Below are positions 1 through 10,718 of a stretch of DNA of 64,000 bases, piece after piece. Made by a program: the position numbers and the translations under genes. The stretch is from positions 7,126,138-7,190,137 of the forward strand of contig CP099840.1 of assembly GCA_030062745.1 (NCBI GenBank). The letters are read 5' to 3'. The number at the start of each line of letters is the position of its first letter. The stretch's first letter is position 1. This DNA is from Capitulum mitella. Taxonomy: Eukaryota > Arthropoda > Thecostraca > Pollicipedomorpha > Pollicipedidae. The notes under the pieces are model-generated. The model worked only from the letters and a program-made list of their open reading frames with translations, ran no database searches and had not been told where the DNA came from.

Positions 1-857
1 GAAAGGATTTGTCCCCAGCCTCCCTCCCCCCACTCTCACACGCATATCCCATTTCTCTTCTAATCAAGATAAAGGAAAGGGACGAAAATGAGTATTCTGT
101 ACCCCGCACGACGTAGATGTCCGATTCGAGTGATACTTGACTTCATCATTTCATGTTACCTAGAAGCCCTTAGGTCAAACGGAAAGAAAGCAACTAATTA
201 CTTGCCGTCTCCGCTGACATCGTACTGAAGTTTTATGGCATTTCGGCTGGCAAACAATGCTTTTGTACTGAGCGACCAAGATTTAAAGTTGGTCAGTCGT
301 TTTAGTCGGTGATTTCTCCTCTTCGGGTCATGTCACGAAAGGTTAAATATCACTTTCAGTCTTTGTTACGCTGCTATGATGCTGAAAATGGCATTTGATT
401 TTCTGTCATCCTTAAGAAGGGCAAAAATCATTATCATCACTGGAACCAGCCTCAGAAATTGCCCTTTCACCCATTCAAAAACATTTCATTGCCAAATTAG
501 ATGAATGACCTCACATGACCTTGCATGACTCAACTCCAAAATGTTGTCAAGCGTATGCCCAGACAGTCTTGCATCGAAAACTGACTCCACATCACAATCC
601 TGAGGAAAACGCCAAAATGTGATTCACACATAGGAAAACGGATTGCAGGCCCTAGCAAATAACACTATAACTCGTTGACCTGACATGACGTGGTCATATC
701 TTCTTGGGGAGGGAGAAGATGCAAATTGTTATAAGGTCAGCTAGTGCAGATATCAGGCTCTTGATACAAGCCGTTCGCTGGCAACCTACAAAAAACATCA
801 CGGGGTAGTGATACTCCGCGCGGAGTCGTTACTCCCCCCCCCGTCCGTCGTCGAGGG
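1..857. other. Gene-free stretch
   Basis: No coding exon, RNA gene or clear repeat is visible here. The sequence is moderately AT-rich and contains scattered TGACCT/AGGTCA-like words that recur throughout the window. A short run of C lies at about 832-842, just before the hAT-like MITE. Confidence 0.5.
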
Positions 858-1127
858 CAGGCACGTAGCCAGGATTTTTCTCGTGGGGCCAGATGCCAAA
901 TTTTGTCTTATGCCACTGGCATAAAAAGAAATCTATAGAATAAAACAGAAATTTTATGCAATTTACCTCATGTTTAACTCACAGGAAAACATCTAATGTT
1001 TCTTTTTGCAACATGTATATGAGCACTGTTACGTGTTCCTGCAAAATCGCTACATATCCAGTGTAGAGCGCTCGGCTCGGGGGCGAGGGGCATGGTCCCT
1101 ATGGCCTCCTCCTTGGCTACGTACCTG
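858..1127. mobile_element. hAT-type MITE, 270 bp, with 8-bp target duplication
   Basis: The element starts with CAGGCACGTAGCC at 858 and ends with GGCTACGTACCTG at 1127. The reverse complement of that end is CAGGTACGTAGCC, so the termini are inverted repeats with one mismatch over 13 bp and weaker similarity further in. The 8 bases before it (850-857) and after it (1128-1135) are identical, GTCGAGGG. A CAG-starting inverted repeat plus an 8-bp target duplication is typical of the hAT superfamily. There is no open frame inside, so it is a non-autonomous MITE. A related element lies at 13126-13286. Confidence 0.8.
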
Positions 1128-3574
1128 GTCGAGGGTAAATTTTTTTATAATGTTTGCGTAAAAATATTCAAAGATGGCAAAATAGTGCCATGCGAGGGCG
1201 CATAGAGACAATTCATCCATAAACCTTATTCTCCTAGCACACTGTGGGGTTTTTTATCCCTGTGTTGGCGCTTCTGTGGCGTGTTTTTCCAATGGTCGTG
1301 GTGATGTTGTTGCTTTTGTTATTATATAATATGTGATGTTAGAACAATATTCTTCAAGGTCATAAATAGACCATAAATACCAACACTTGCAGAAAAATCT
1401 TCATATTTCTTGGAGCAGCATTTCTACACATGGACTTCCCCTAAACGTTCTCAACACCTCCTTAGTATCGCTCCCGCCATGTTTCTTTGTCTCACAGCAT
1501 GAGATCTTCGGCCTTGGGCATTACCAGTACTGATGAGCGCAATGGGATCGCTAGCATGCAGAATTTTTTGTGGATGGAGAATGCTGTTCCAATTTTGCTC
1601 TGAACGGTCTCGAAATATGAGCCAACTGTTGCGTTTCAGCCCGGCCGCTTCTGAAATGACGTCAGCAATGCCCGCAATGAAAATGGCGACGCAGACGACG
1701 TCTTCAGCAGAGACCGGACTCGAGTCCAGGGCGTGCGAAATTCGTGCTCGATCGGACGGCATATAATGTCAAGTTCAGTTCCCACGACGTGTTCAGTTCG
1801 CGAGGAGAGGTTTGCAAACCGCGTGCTGGCACGCCCATTATCTTACTATGTTATCTCCCCGCCCCGTTCTGTCGTATCTGTTGCAGGTTCGGCCAGGCGT
1901 GTTTGACCAACACTTGCTAGACAGTGGGACATTACCTTGCGACACACGGCTTGGAACCGGTCTGACACACTTCTCAGAGAGCGGCAGGTCATGATTGGTG
2001 TCACAAGCTACACGTAAGCGGGGGTCGAATGGCCTTGTTCCGAACGTGTACTTTCAACATCCTTGATTTCTGCAGCTTGAGCAGTGCACTACCAATACGT
2101 ATTCTGAAGCAATCCGGTGAAGCTGCCAGATGCCATGCCCCGGGTTCTCAAGTCTGTAGAACAAATGCCGCAAGATATGAGCGCGTGAGTTCCCAGCTGA
2201 GTCCGGTCACCACAGATGGTGACACCATGTATGTAAGTCTGTGGTGCACCATCTTGACCACCTTGCGCGGTCCTGTAGGTCAGCGATGGTAGACCGTTCG
2301 GGTAAATTTGAAATCATTACCGGCGAGAGCTCTTGTTGTGGATATCGGCAATAATGGCATAACAATATACATTTCTCCCGATGATCTTTCTTACAACAGA
2401 TCCCGTGGCATCAATGTGTTGAACTATTGGTTCTGGAAATTTCGTAACATGTGATCACGATATATATGCACAAGAAATGGTTCGACACTCGATAGCAGAC
2501 GTCAAATAGGGCAACAACTGCGGACTGTCAGCGACGTTACACGTTTTTATTGTCGAGTCAAAATATCCTCAAAAGCATGTAATATAATGTATTACATATA
2601 ATCAGTGCGACATGGCAAAATCATCTGCTCCTTGTCGAAGGACTTAGAGGCTCTGAGCTTCCGTGAAATCGTCTACTTTCAATTTTTAGCAGCTGAGCTG
2701 ACAAGTTAACGTCTCATGCTCCAGACGCTTAGCTCAGACACTCTGCCGCAGCATTTCCTCGCGCTCTGCCCCTGACGTGATTCCTTGCAGAAGGGCTATC
2801 TCAGGGGTGCGGAGAGCGGCGGAGGGGCAGGGGGCCGCATCCCAACTTTTTTTGAAATTTAATGTTGGTCCTATGCGCGTTGACTGAACTAACCCAAAAT
2901 GCTTCTTGGCATCCCAACTGTGGAGGGGTTCCCGTACCCCGACAAAGAAATACCGTCGGAAGACGTTTGTGTTCTTTTCTGGTGTAGGTTATCGATGGCT
3001 GCCTTGATTTTGCCCTGGCTGTGCCGTTTTTTGTACTAGCCATATGCCGGCATGTGGTAGCCCTCCTGACTGCATTTTGTCCTTGCCTTGATTCTTGGAA
3101 GATTAGAGTCTAATCACATATTTTAAGTAAGCGTTATCTTCACGTCTGACATCTGGTCTATCCTTTCTATTCTTCAATGTCGGAAGGCAAAACCTGGTGC
3201 TGTTATGAGAGCGTGTCACTGTTTTGGGGGATTTGCATGCTGGGCATATTTGTCCATGATTGCACTGCCTCATTTTTTGTCTTCCTGCCATGGAGACATG
3301 GCAGAATTCGTCCGAGTTATCAGGTTGTCCTCTTCCCGTATGTGGCCGTTTTTTTTAAATAATTTTCATCCGAATGATTTCCTAGGATGTTGAGACCAGA
3401 GTCCGCGCTAAGCACAGCTTGTTACACTAACTCTGATCCCTCAACCAGATCGCGCAATTCCAGGTTATGGCATCATTTAGCGGGAAAAGTTTAACTTGCC
3501 GGCATGATCGACTCCACAACGCAGTAAGCAGTGTCTTCCACAATAGGTAAGCCGCCAAGTGACCTGATGAGGAA
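1128..3574. other. Gene-free stretch with one unrecognised open frame
   Basis: A 103-codon open frame starting with ATG runs on the - strand from 1762 to 1451. It begins MPSDRARISHALDSS and has a mildly hydrophobic stretch (VVCVAIFIAGIADVI). I recognise no family, and no conserved splice or start context decides whether it is real. The rest of the stretch shows no gene. Confidence 0.3.
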
Positions 3575-3665
3575 ATATCGAACGCTAAGGCGACTCGAAC
3601 CCACCTTGTCAGGTTGGGAGCAGTAACAGAAGCTCCACGAGCTGAACTACCGACACTTCTATTGA
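3575..3665 (-). mobile_element. tRNA-derived SINE head (minus strand)
   Basis: Read on the - strand, this segment has a pol III box A-like word (TAGTTCAGCTCG) and about 50 bases further on a box B (GGTTCGAGTC), in tRNA-like order and spacing. The bases after box B (GCCTTAGCG) resemble those after box B of the + strand copy near 7650 (GCCTTGGGGCG), so the two are probably one SINE family. No clean acceptor stem is visible, so a working tRNA gene is unlikely. The 3' tail of this copy was not delimited. Confidence 0.5.
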
Positions 3666-4399
3666 ACTGAGAGGTGATGAAAGTGCGCCAAAGTGATCTG
3701 ATCGCGAAATCTGGTACCGACCTTACTTTGAAAGGTCACGTTTTCGCGGAGAAAAAAAAACAATCACTTAGTTATCCTAGGTTGGTCAATTTTCTGAAAT
3801 GAAATTCGAAATGTGGAATGTTTCTGGAATCCGAAATGAAATGAAATGTGCAAGTGTACGAAACTAATTTGACTTTGAGCGCCTATCTTGACCTCAAAGC
3901 AAAGGTCACCTCCTGATTAAAAAATGTTGATCCGCGTTTATTAGTTTTCGGTTTGGACCGACAGACGCAGCGGAACAGACTACACAGAGCTGTTGTCGCA
4001 GTTGATGTCGGTGGGGTGATTGCCACCTTGCCGATACCGTCGACTGTAGTCAGACGACTCTTTGTTCAACGTGATAACACGGTTTGTGGGAAAAGAGGCC
4101 TTGCATTTTGCAAAGCAGATTGGCAACCCACGAGGCAAACTGCAATAGAAATTGTTTTTTGGATTTTATCTAAATGATGGTAAAGAAAATTTACCTTCGT
4201 CCATCGAAATCTTTCGAGTTGTGGCTGGAAAGGATCCGAAGGGACGGGATTGGTGGTAAAAAAAAATGTGCGTTCAAAAACATCACCTTTCCCGATCGAG
4301 GGATATTCTCGCCAAGAAGGGTAAAACATGATGTTAGATACGACAACGGGACATAGTTGTGCTTGATCCCAGTTCCGGGGGAATCGTATCCGCATCCGA
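3666..4399. other. Gene-free stretch
   Basis: No gene or well-formed repeat was recognised. Open frames around 3953-4404 overlap on both strands and have no family signature. Confidence 0.4.
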
Positions 4400-4800
4400 C
4401 TCATGGCTTGCTTTGATTAAATCGATTCTGATTCTGACTTAACGTGATTTTCCAGAACTGAATCGATTCCAATTCCGATTCAAACTAAAATGAATTGATT
4501 CCGGAACCGATTTCACCAAGATCCAATGAATTGGATTAAGTCATTGGAATCAAAACTGAGTTTATTCTGATTCCGATTCAAACTGAAACGAACTGATTCC
4601 GGAACCGATTTCACTGAGATCCAATGACTTGGGTTACGTCATTGGAATCGATTCTATAATTCTAAATCCTAAGACAACCGTGACATTCATTCCAACTCTG
4701 ATTCTGACATTTAGTGTTGTCGATTCCGATTCTGACTCTGGACTGTATGGGATCGATTCCGGATTGATTCTGACCGCTATGGAATCGAGTACAAGTCTGC
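4400..4800. repeat. Degenerate GATTCC-rich tandem repeat
   Basis: The stretch is built from imperfect GATTCC/GATTCTGA words. A longer segment of about 100 bp occurs twice: 4465-4560 and about 4575-4660. Both contain GATTCCGGAACCGATTTCAC followed by GAGATCCAATGA-like text and a GTCATTGGAATC end. A similar AATCGA/GAATC flavour reappears at the very end of the window (after 63970). Confidence 0.7.
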
Positions 4801-5870
4801 AAAGGGATACTGCTGAAATTAATCACAGTGACTCTTTATAAATTGACGCACTTGAATTAAGTTCGCTCATCTTTAAACATGCTGTACTTGTGGACCACGA
4901 ATGCAATTTTCACTGCTGAGTCTTACGTCACGGTGCTCCAATGGCTCTTTTTTATTTCTATAGATGCTGCCACGCTTATCCTATTAGCATTTAACGATTC
5001 TGGGGATGGCATATATCCAGTGTCGCCTGTGCAGAAGTGCCAACAAAAGCTAGCGTGACTGACTGAGTTGCCTCACACAGACTCTGAAGATCACACACCG
5101 AGCGTCCGCGTCCGCACGGCGAATCGCTACAGCGCCGTCTCCGGCAGCAGCGCCACCAGCAGCGAGATCAAACCAATCTGGAAAAAGTCGAGTCGGCCGA
5201 CGATAATGGCGGAAAGGATCAGGTGCTGGTGGCGTCGCTCGTTCTGCCCAGAATTGCGCGAGACAAATAGTGTCGTGAATCTGACGATGGTAAACATCCA
5301 CTTACAGCAGTGGAGGGGCGCGACGTGTTTGTTTTGCTGCGGCACAACGTTACGGCACTGGGACTGAAAAGAGATTGCTTGTCCGTTCTTGTTTTCTTGG
5401 GGCTCCGAGCTTCGCATCCTTCACCCTTTTTGTGCTGAAGCTTGGAACGTCAGAGGAAAATTGGCCATCACCATTAACATACTGAGGTAAACGCAATGGT
5501 ATATTAACACGGGCACTGGAAGGGGGACTTTTTATACCCCCCCCCGCCGGTTTTTCTTGAAAATCTCAAGAACAAATCGGAGTTGGTTGCCGCTATTTTG
5601 TAACAGTGATGGCAATTGAATAAATCGTCGATTGACGCAGAAAATCGAAAATCAGCCGGAAATTTTTCAAGTTTTAAGCATTTAAAGTCAATCAAGCATA
5701 ACGAAATAACGGTTGTCGCTGACAAATGGGAACTTTGTGAAAGGACTAGCGTTCTACCTAAGATTACCACATGAACACAACCAGGCAACGTCATTCGGGC
5801 ATAAGTGATGGATGTGCCAAGGCCAAAGCCAGGGTCAATACGGCTCATGGACATCAAACGTCAACCAGCT
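4801..5870. other. Mostly gene-free stretch with a CpG-rich patch
   Basis: Apart from the candidate exon at 5127-5243, nothing coding is recognised. The block 5050-5260 is richer in CpG and codon-like sequence than its surroundings. A C-run lies at 5538-5547. Confidence 0.4.
5127..5243 (-). CDS. Candidate terminal coding exon, hydrophobic C-terminus (unrecognised)
   Basis: On the - strand a 38-codon segment ending in TAG at 5127 reads NERRHQHLILSAII... and ends ...LLVALLPETAL. Two hydrophobic stretches suggest membrane segments, and the codons are rich in G or C at third positions, as in the two real genes here. A polypyrimidine-AG acceptor (TTCTGGGCAG) lies directly before it. A strong donor (GCT|GTAAGT) sits 62 bases further upstream, so a very short intron at 5244-5305 is possible. 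The + strand is also open here. I do not recognise the protein; this could be a chance frame or part of an old gene. Confidence 0.25.
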   Translation of the reverse strand, partial: NERRHQHLILSAIIVGRLDFFQIGLISLLVALLPETAL

Positions 5871-6260
5871 TGTGACCTGATCCAGATTGGCTTTGCAATG
5901 TGTCCGTTTGTATGAAATATGCATTCAAAGATCCTAATGAAAACACATGTGCGCACACCGCTACGCTTACATATACCAGGGTCAGTAAAAGTCAAGGTCA
6001 TCAAAGGTCAAGGTAAAATGTCTTGTAACCTGGTCCAGATTTGCTTTGCTTCATATCGATTTGCATGAAATATGCATTCAGAGACCCTAATAATAACGCC
6101 TGTGAACACATGGATACACCATATATATCAGGGTCAGCGCAGGTGAAGGTAACCAAAGGTAATGGGCAACTATTCTGTGACCTGGCCCAGATTTGCTTTG
6201 CAATATGTCGATTTGTATGAAATATGCATTCAAAGATCCTACTAAAAACACATTTGGCAT
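5871..6260. repeat. Tandem repeat, about 152-bp unit, three copies
   Basis: Copies begin near 5871, 6024 and 6175, each with a TGTgACCTGgtCCAGATTtG-type start followed by a shared GAAATATGCATTCA segment. The copies are clearly related but diverged. The unit includes AGGTCAAGGT and CAAAGGTCA words like those in the foldback element at 9.3-13 kb, but the rest of the unit is different. Confidence 0.8.
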
Positions 6261-7590
6261 ATTGATATTCAAATGTACATCCATATACACATATGCATAC
6301 ATATATAAATACAAACGCAGGAAGTGATCGCATGTGCCGATGTTGCCTGCCTACACTGAAAATACGCCGAAAGATACGTGTGGCGTTCTCATTTACACTC
6401 AGGCTATCCCGCGTTGCTTGAAATCTGATTTGCAAAAGATGAAAAAATGGAAATGTAATGTCAATGACCTAACATGACCTCGACCCGAAATCTTCAGTCA
6501 AGACGTCAAATGAATGGAAGTCGTCGTAATCCACGTTTTGAAGCTCAAACAATCACCCTTTTCCCGTTTCGTTCGAAAAGCTGTACGGAATGTCCTGTAC
6601 GGACCGAGAAAGTGTCCAAAGTTGACCTTTTCGACCCCATTTCACCTTGAAGATATTGACCTAGGGCAATGAAAATTGGACACAATGTAAATTTTTATAG
6701 CCCCATCCTGTCCATGAAAGCTCATGTTTCCAGCTCTTTCCGTTTCCGAGATCAAAGGGGGCACTTTTATGCCCCTCTTCCAGTGCGCGTTGGCGCGAAA
6801 CCCCCTTCCACTGCGCGGGTTAACAGGTGATGCCTTTGCCAATATTTGCCATTTGGTCGTTTGGACTTCTTGGACAGTACATGGAGTTGGCACGACCCCT
6901 TTCCCAGCCATTTCCAAATCCGACTAGAAAAAGCGACAAAACAAAATCGAGCAATGACCGTTGTCCTTTGGCTACAAGATGATAATCTGTGTGACCTGTT
7001 TAAGTCTCACAGTACTCTTACAGACGAACTGAAAAGATTGTCGGTAAATGTCCGTGAGGTCTGGTTTCCGTTGGATAGTATGGGGAGCCTATACTTAGGG
7101 CGCTCTTGAAGGACCGAGAACGACTTCTGACGAAGAGTAGGGAATTAGATTACTGGCACTACATAAATCAGCGCTTCAAATTACTTCATGACTCCTCTGA
7201 TGTCAATAAAAGATAGAAATGGTCATTAAATTCCATTCATGATTTTTTCTTAAGATGACCATGACCAATGTAACGGCATAAATGCAAAGGTCGCTGGCGT
7301 CCAGTGAAACCCATGCATGTGATTCATTAATACTGAAAAAAGCAGTTGTCATGTTTGTAAACGAATTAAAATGTCCGCTGTCCAATAACGGCTATAGCCG
7401 TGCTATGATTTGTGCAAGAAATGCTCTCTATAATACGTAAATAAAATGTCATAGATCCGTGACATTTGGAAACATCAGGCTGAAATTTGCGGGAAGTGCG
7501 TGCAAGACTCATTACTCTGCTGCACAAAATTTTCAAAGGATCAGAGCAGTCGTTATGGGTCAGTTTAACCAACTTCAGAGGGGTTGTGGT
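6261..7590. other. Gene-free stretch
   Basis: No exon with splice signals and no recognised protein is visible on either strand. The open frames near 6642-7109 are short, overlap on opposite strands and carry no family signature. Confidence 0.4.
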
Positions 7591-7596
7591 AGGTTC

Positions 7597-7760
7597 TTGT
7601 CCGTAGCCAGTTGGCTACAGTGCTGGTCTTCCCGCCCTGGCAAGATGGGTTCGAGTCGCCTTGGGGCGCGTTAGTTTTCCCGCGCGGTAGCTGACAGCTG
7701 ACCGGTGTACGGTTATGCTGACTACTGCACGGTCGTGTCGCACCCTTGATGGCACGAATT
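7597..7760 (+). mobile_element. tRNA-derived SINE (plus strand)
   Basis: A box A-like word (TAGCCAGTTGG, about 7604) is followed by a box B (GGTTCGAGTC, 7648-7657) at tRNA-like spacing. After box B come GCCTTGGGGCG and a non-tRNA body with TAGCTGACAGCTGACCGG, and the element probably ends near the AATTAAAC text at about 7760. Absence of a matched acceptor stem argues against a functional tRNA. It shares its box B context with the reverse-oriented copy at 3575-3665. Confidence 0.6.
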
Positions 7761-8439
7761 AAACTTTCGCCACAAAACGTCAGCCGTTACCTGGAATCGC
7801 TCGATCGGATGTAGGAGTCGGAGTCTTTGTCACAAGGTATGCTTCGCACAGGCTCCGGTCCCTCAGGTTGTCCCAGCCACCACCCGGGCAGAAAAAGAAC
7901 AAAATAGGGTACAACGAAGAGATATGAGTAACTGAAATTCCGATCGGTAACAATGCCGACTTTCAGCCATCAAATAGTCAGTTCCGGACGGCCCGAGGAT
8001 AGCGTTTTCCCAAAAACGTAAAAACTCAGATCTGAAACAAAATTCAGTCTTTCTTCTTCATTGTGCACGCATGGTTATTATTCAACCATGAAATAATGTG
8101 TAAAAAAAATTAAGCATTCGTATGCATTTTGAGGTCGAAGTTAAATCCAACGAAGTGTTTCTTTCGGGCCGACAACAATGGCTGCGCTGGGATGCCGAGG
8201 GCAAATTTCGCCCCGCGTATTATTATTATGCCGCAAATCAAAAGCATTGCAGTTTTGCCTTTGCGCTCTTTTCGTTCAGCTAACGAAGTAGACAGGCTCT
8301 ACCAGGGTCGTATCCAGGGGGTGGGGAAAGGGAGAGGCACCGGGACTATGGCTCCATTTCGTTGGAAAACCCGGGCCAACATGTCTTGTCCCCCCCCCCT
8401 TAGGATGGAAATTCGTATGAAGTACAAGTTCTTAATCCT
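7761..8439. other. Gene-free stretch
   Basis: No gene was recognised. Around 8303-8395 the sequence resembles one end of a hAT-like MITE (CAGGGTCGTATCCAGG, then a C-run), but no partner end was found. Confidence 0.35.
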
Positions 8440-8910
8440 CGTCCTACGGGAGTTTTTTTCAACTTCCCCCTACGAGGGGGTCCCCACAGGCTCCCCTGCT
8501 ATCTTGAAACCTAAACACGCTACATACAGTGGGAAGCTCTCGTCACACTGCATCAGTCACGTGCGACTGATCTACTGTGAATATGACGTTTGTTAGGTTC
8601 AGTCAGGCCACAGGGATCACATTTCAGTTTTATAGACCCCTTTTTACTATCTCGAAAACTAAGCGCGTTACAACAACGCAGAAAACGGTGTTGGAAAGCC
8701 CTTGGCAAGCCGAAGCAGATGAGTACATGTCAGTATCGACAAACGTTACCTGTGATATGTCATGTTAGGTCATACGGGTCAAGATTATTGTTACATGGGT
8801 CCTTCCCACTGTACTGATACCTAATTACGCTACAGCCACGGGGAAAACGGCGCTGGATAACCCTTATCTAACTGTGAGATTGTTGTCATTCATGTCACAA
8901 TATTTGACCT
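8440..8910. repeat. Degenerate tandem repeat, about 150-165-bp unit, three copies
   Basis: Related segments recur near 8500, 8648 and 8813: CTATCTTGAAACCTAAACACGC, then a version with CTCGAAAACTAAGCGCG, then CTGATACCTAATTACGC, each followed by AC(A)GCAnnnGGAAAACGG-like text. The last copy runs into TGACCTT-rich sequence. The copies have diverged strongly. Confidence 0.55.
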
Positions 8911-9399
8911 TCGATGAGTGAAATCAGGTTATGAGGGTCAAAATTTGATTTAACTTGACCTTAGGTGGCCTGACCTTAAAAATGCAGTAAGAACAACTTA
9001 ACCATCATCCAGAGTGATAGATCTGGGAAAACCAGCCTACATCACCATTTTAGAGCACCTTCCTTGAGAGAAATGAATTCTGTTTGTCGCTTTGAAGTTC
9101 AACGCGTCTGACATGACTTCGAGCAAAGTGATCAGAAGTCACGAACCAAAACAGACAGAAACTTCAAATTATTACAGTATGTGTAAAACCGTTGTAAACC
9201 CAGCTACCAGAAATTTCAGCATTGTACTCAAAGATGTTCGGAAGTTATTCCGGGAAAACATCTGGGGCCCCCATCCCTCATTGGGCGATGTCAGTGAAGT
9301 TAGCAAGGAAAACGAAAACGAAATCAGCAACAATAACACAGTTCGACGGGAACACATGTTAAGGTCACATAGCATCTAGGGATGATGATTCCGGGGTCG

Positions 9400-10718
9400 G
9401 TTTTCACCTGAGGTCAAAGGGTGAAAGGTCAAGGTCAAATGAAGTATCCTAAAGGTATGTACTCAGGTAAAACTTACGTCCCTTTTTACGAGCAAGTGGC
9501 GCGACCTATCACTAAGTGATGCGCACCAATAGACAGAACACATAAAAGTCTAGGTGGGCCATTCGCCAAAACTGACCTTAAAGTCACGGATCAAGGTAAA
9601 ACACACGCTGAAAACCAACGTACCTTTCTGCGAGTAGGTAGCGCCGCCTGTCACTGAGTAATGCAAACCAATAGATAGGACGCACATACGTCTAGGTGGG
9701 TCATCCGCCGAAATTGACCTCAAGGTCATGGGTTAAGGTCATAATAAACGATGAAAATTTACCAACCTTTTTACGAGTAGGTAGCGCTACCTATCACTAA
9801 ACGCACGTTGAAAACTGACGTACCTTTTTCCGAGTAGGTGACGCCACATGCCACTAAATGATGCAAACTAATAAACAGAGCGCATACAAGTATAGGTGTG
9901 CCATCCGCCGAAACTGACCTCAAGGTCACGGGTCAAGGCCCAAACGAATGTTAGAAACTGATGTATCCTTTTGCGAGTAGGTGGTGCCACCTATCAGTAA
10001 ATGATGCGCACCAATAGATAGAGCACATAAAAGTATTGGTGAGTCATCCTCCAAAGTTAACTGCAGGGTCAAAGGTCAAGGTAAAAACGAAAAGTTGAAA
10101 ATTGACGTACCGTTTTACGAGTAGGTCGTGCAACCTATCACTACGTGATGCGCACCAGAAGATGGAGCATATAAAAGTCTAGGTGGGTCATCCGCCGAAA
10201 TTGACCCCAATGTCAAAGATTAAGGCCAAAACGAGTGCTAAAAAGTTACGTACCTTTTACGAGTAGATGGCACCACCTATCACTAAGCAATGCGCACCAA
10301 TAGATAGAGTGCATAAATGTCTAGGTGGGTCATCTGCCGAAATTGACCTCGAGGTCAAAGATCAAGGTCAAGACGAACGTTGAAAAATTAAATACCTTTC
10401 CACGAATAGGTTGCGCCACCTATCACTAAGTAATGCGAACCAATAAACCGAGCACGTAAAAGTCTAGGTGGGTCATCCGCCGAAATTGACCTGAAGGTCG
10501 AAGGTCAAGGTCAAAACAAACGTTGGAAATTTGCGTATCTTTCCACGAGTAAGTGGTGTTTGTTCAAAACTAAATGATAGGCCGCAATAGATGTAGCATG
10601 TTAAAATATTGTTGGGTTGTCCGCCGAAAATAGCTCCAACGTCAAAGGTCAAGGTCAAAATGAGCGTCGAAAAATTACGTGCTTTCTTACGAGTAGGTGA
10701 CGTCATCTATCAACAAAC
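9400..10718. repeat. Left arm of the foldback: about 143-bp tandem units
   Basis: The landmark GTCTAGGTGGGTCATCCGCC recurs near 9549, 9690, 9890, 10033, 10177, 10320, 10462 and 10605, giving steps of 141-144 bp. One 200-bp step includes a partial duplication. Each unit carries AGGTCAAAGGTCAAGGTCA-type words, a palindromic GGTGGCGCCACCT and a second palindrome around TCACTAAGTGA. Confidence 0.85.

Noticed and set aside
7597-7675. Functional tRNA gene
   Set aside because: Boxes A and B are present, but a matched acceptor stem and a convincing anticodon arm are not; a SINE head fits better.
8129-8596. 155-codon open frame
   Set aside because: It crosses a MITE-like end (CAGGGTCGTATCCAGG with a C-run) and the degenerate tandem repeat and has no recognisable domain.
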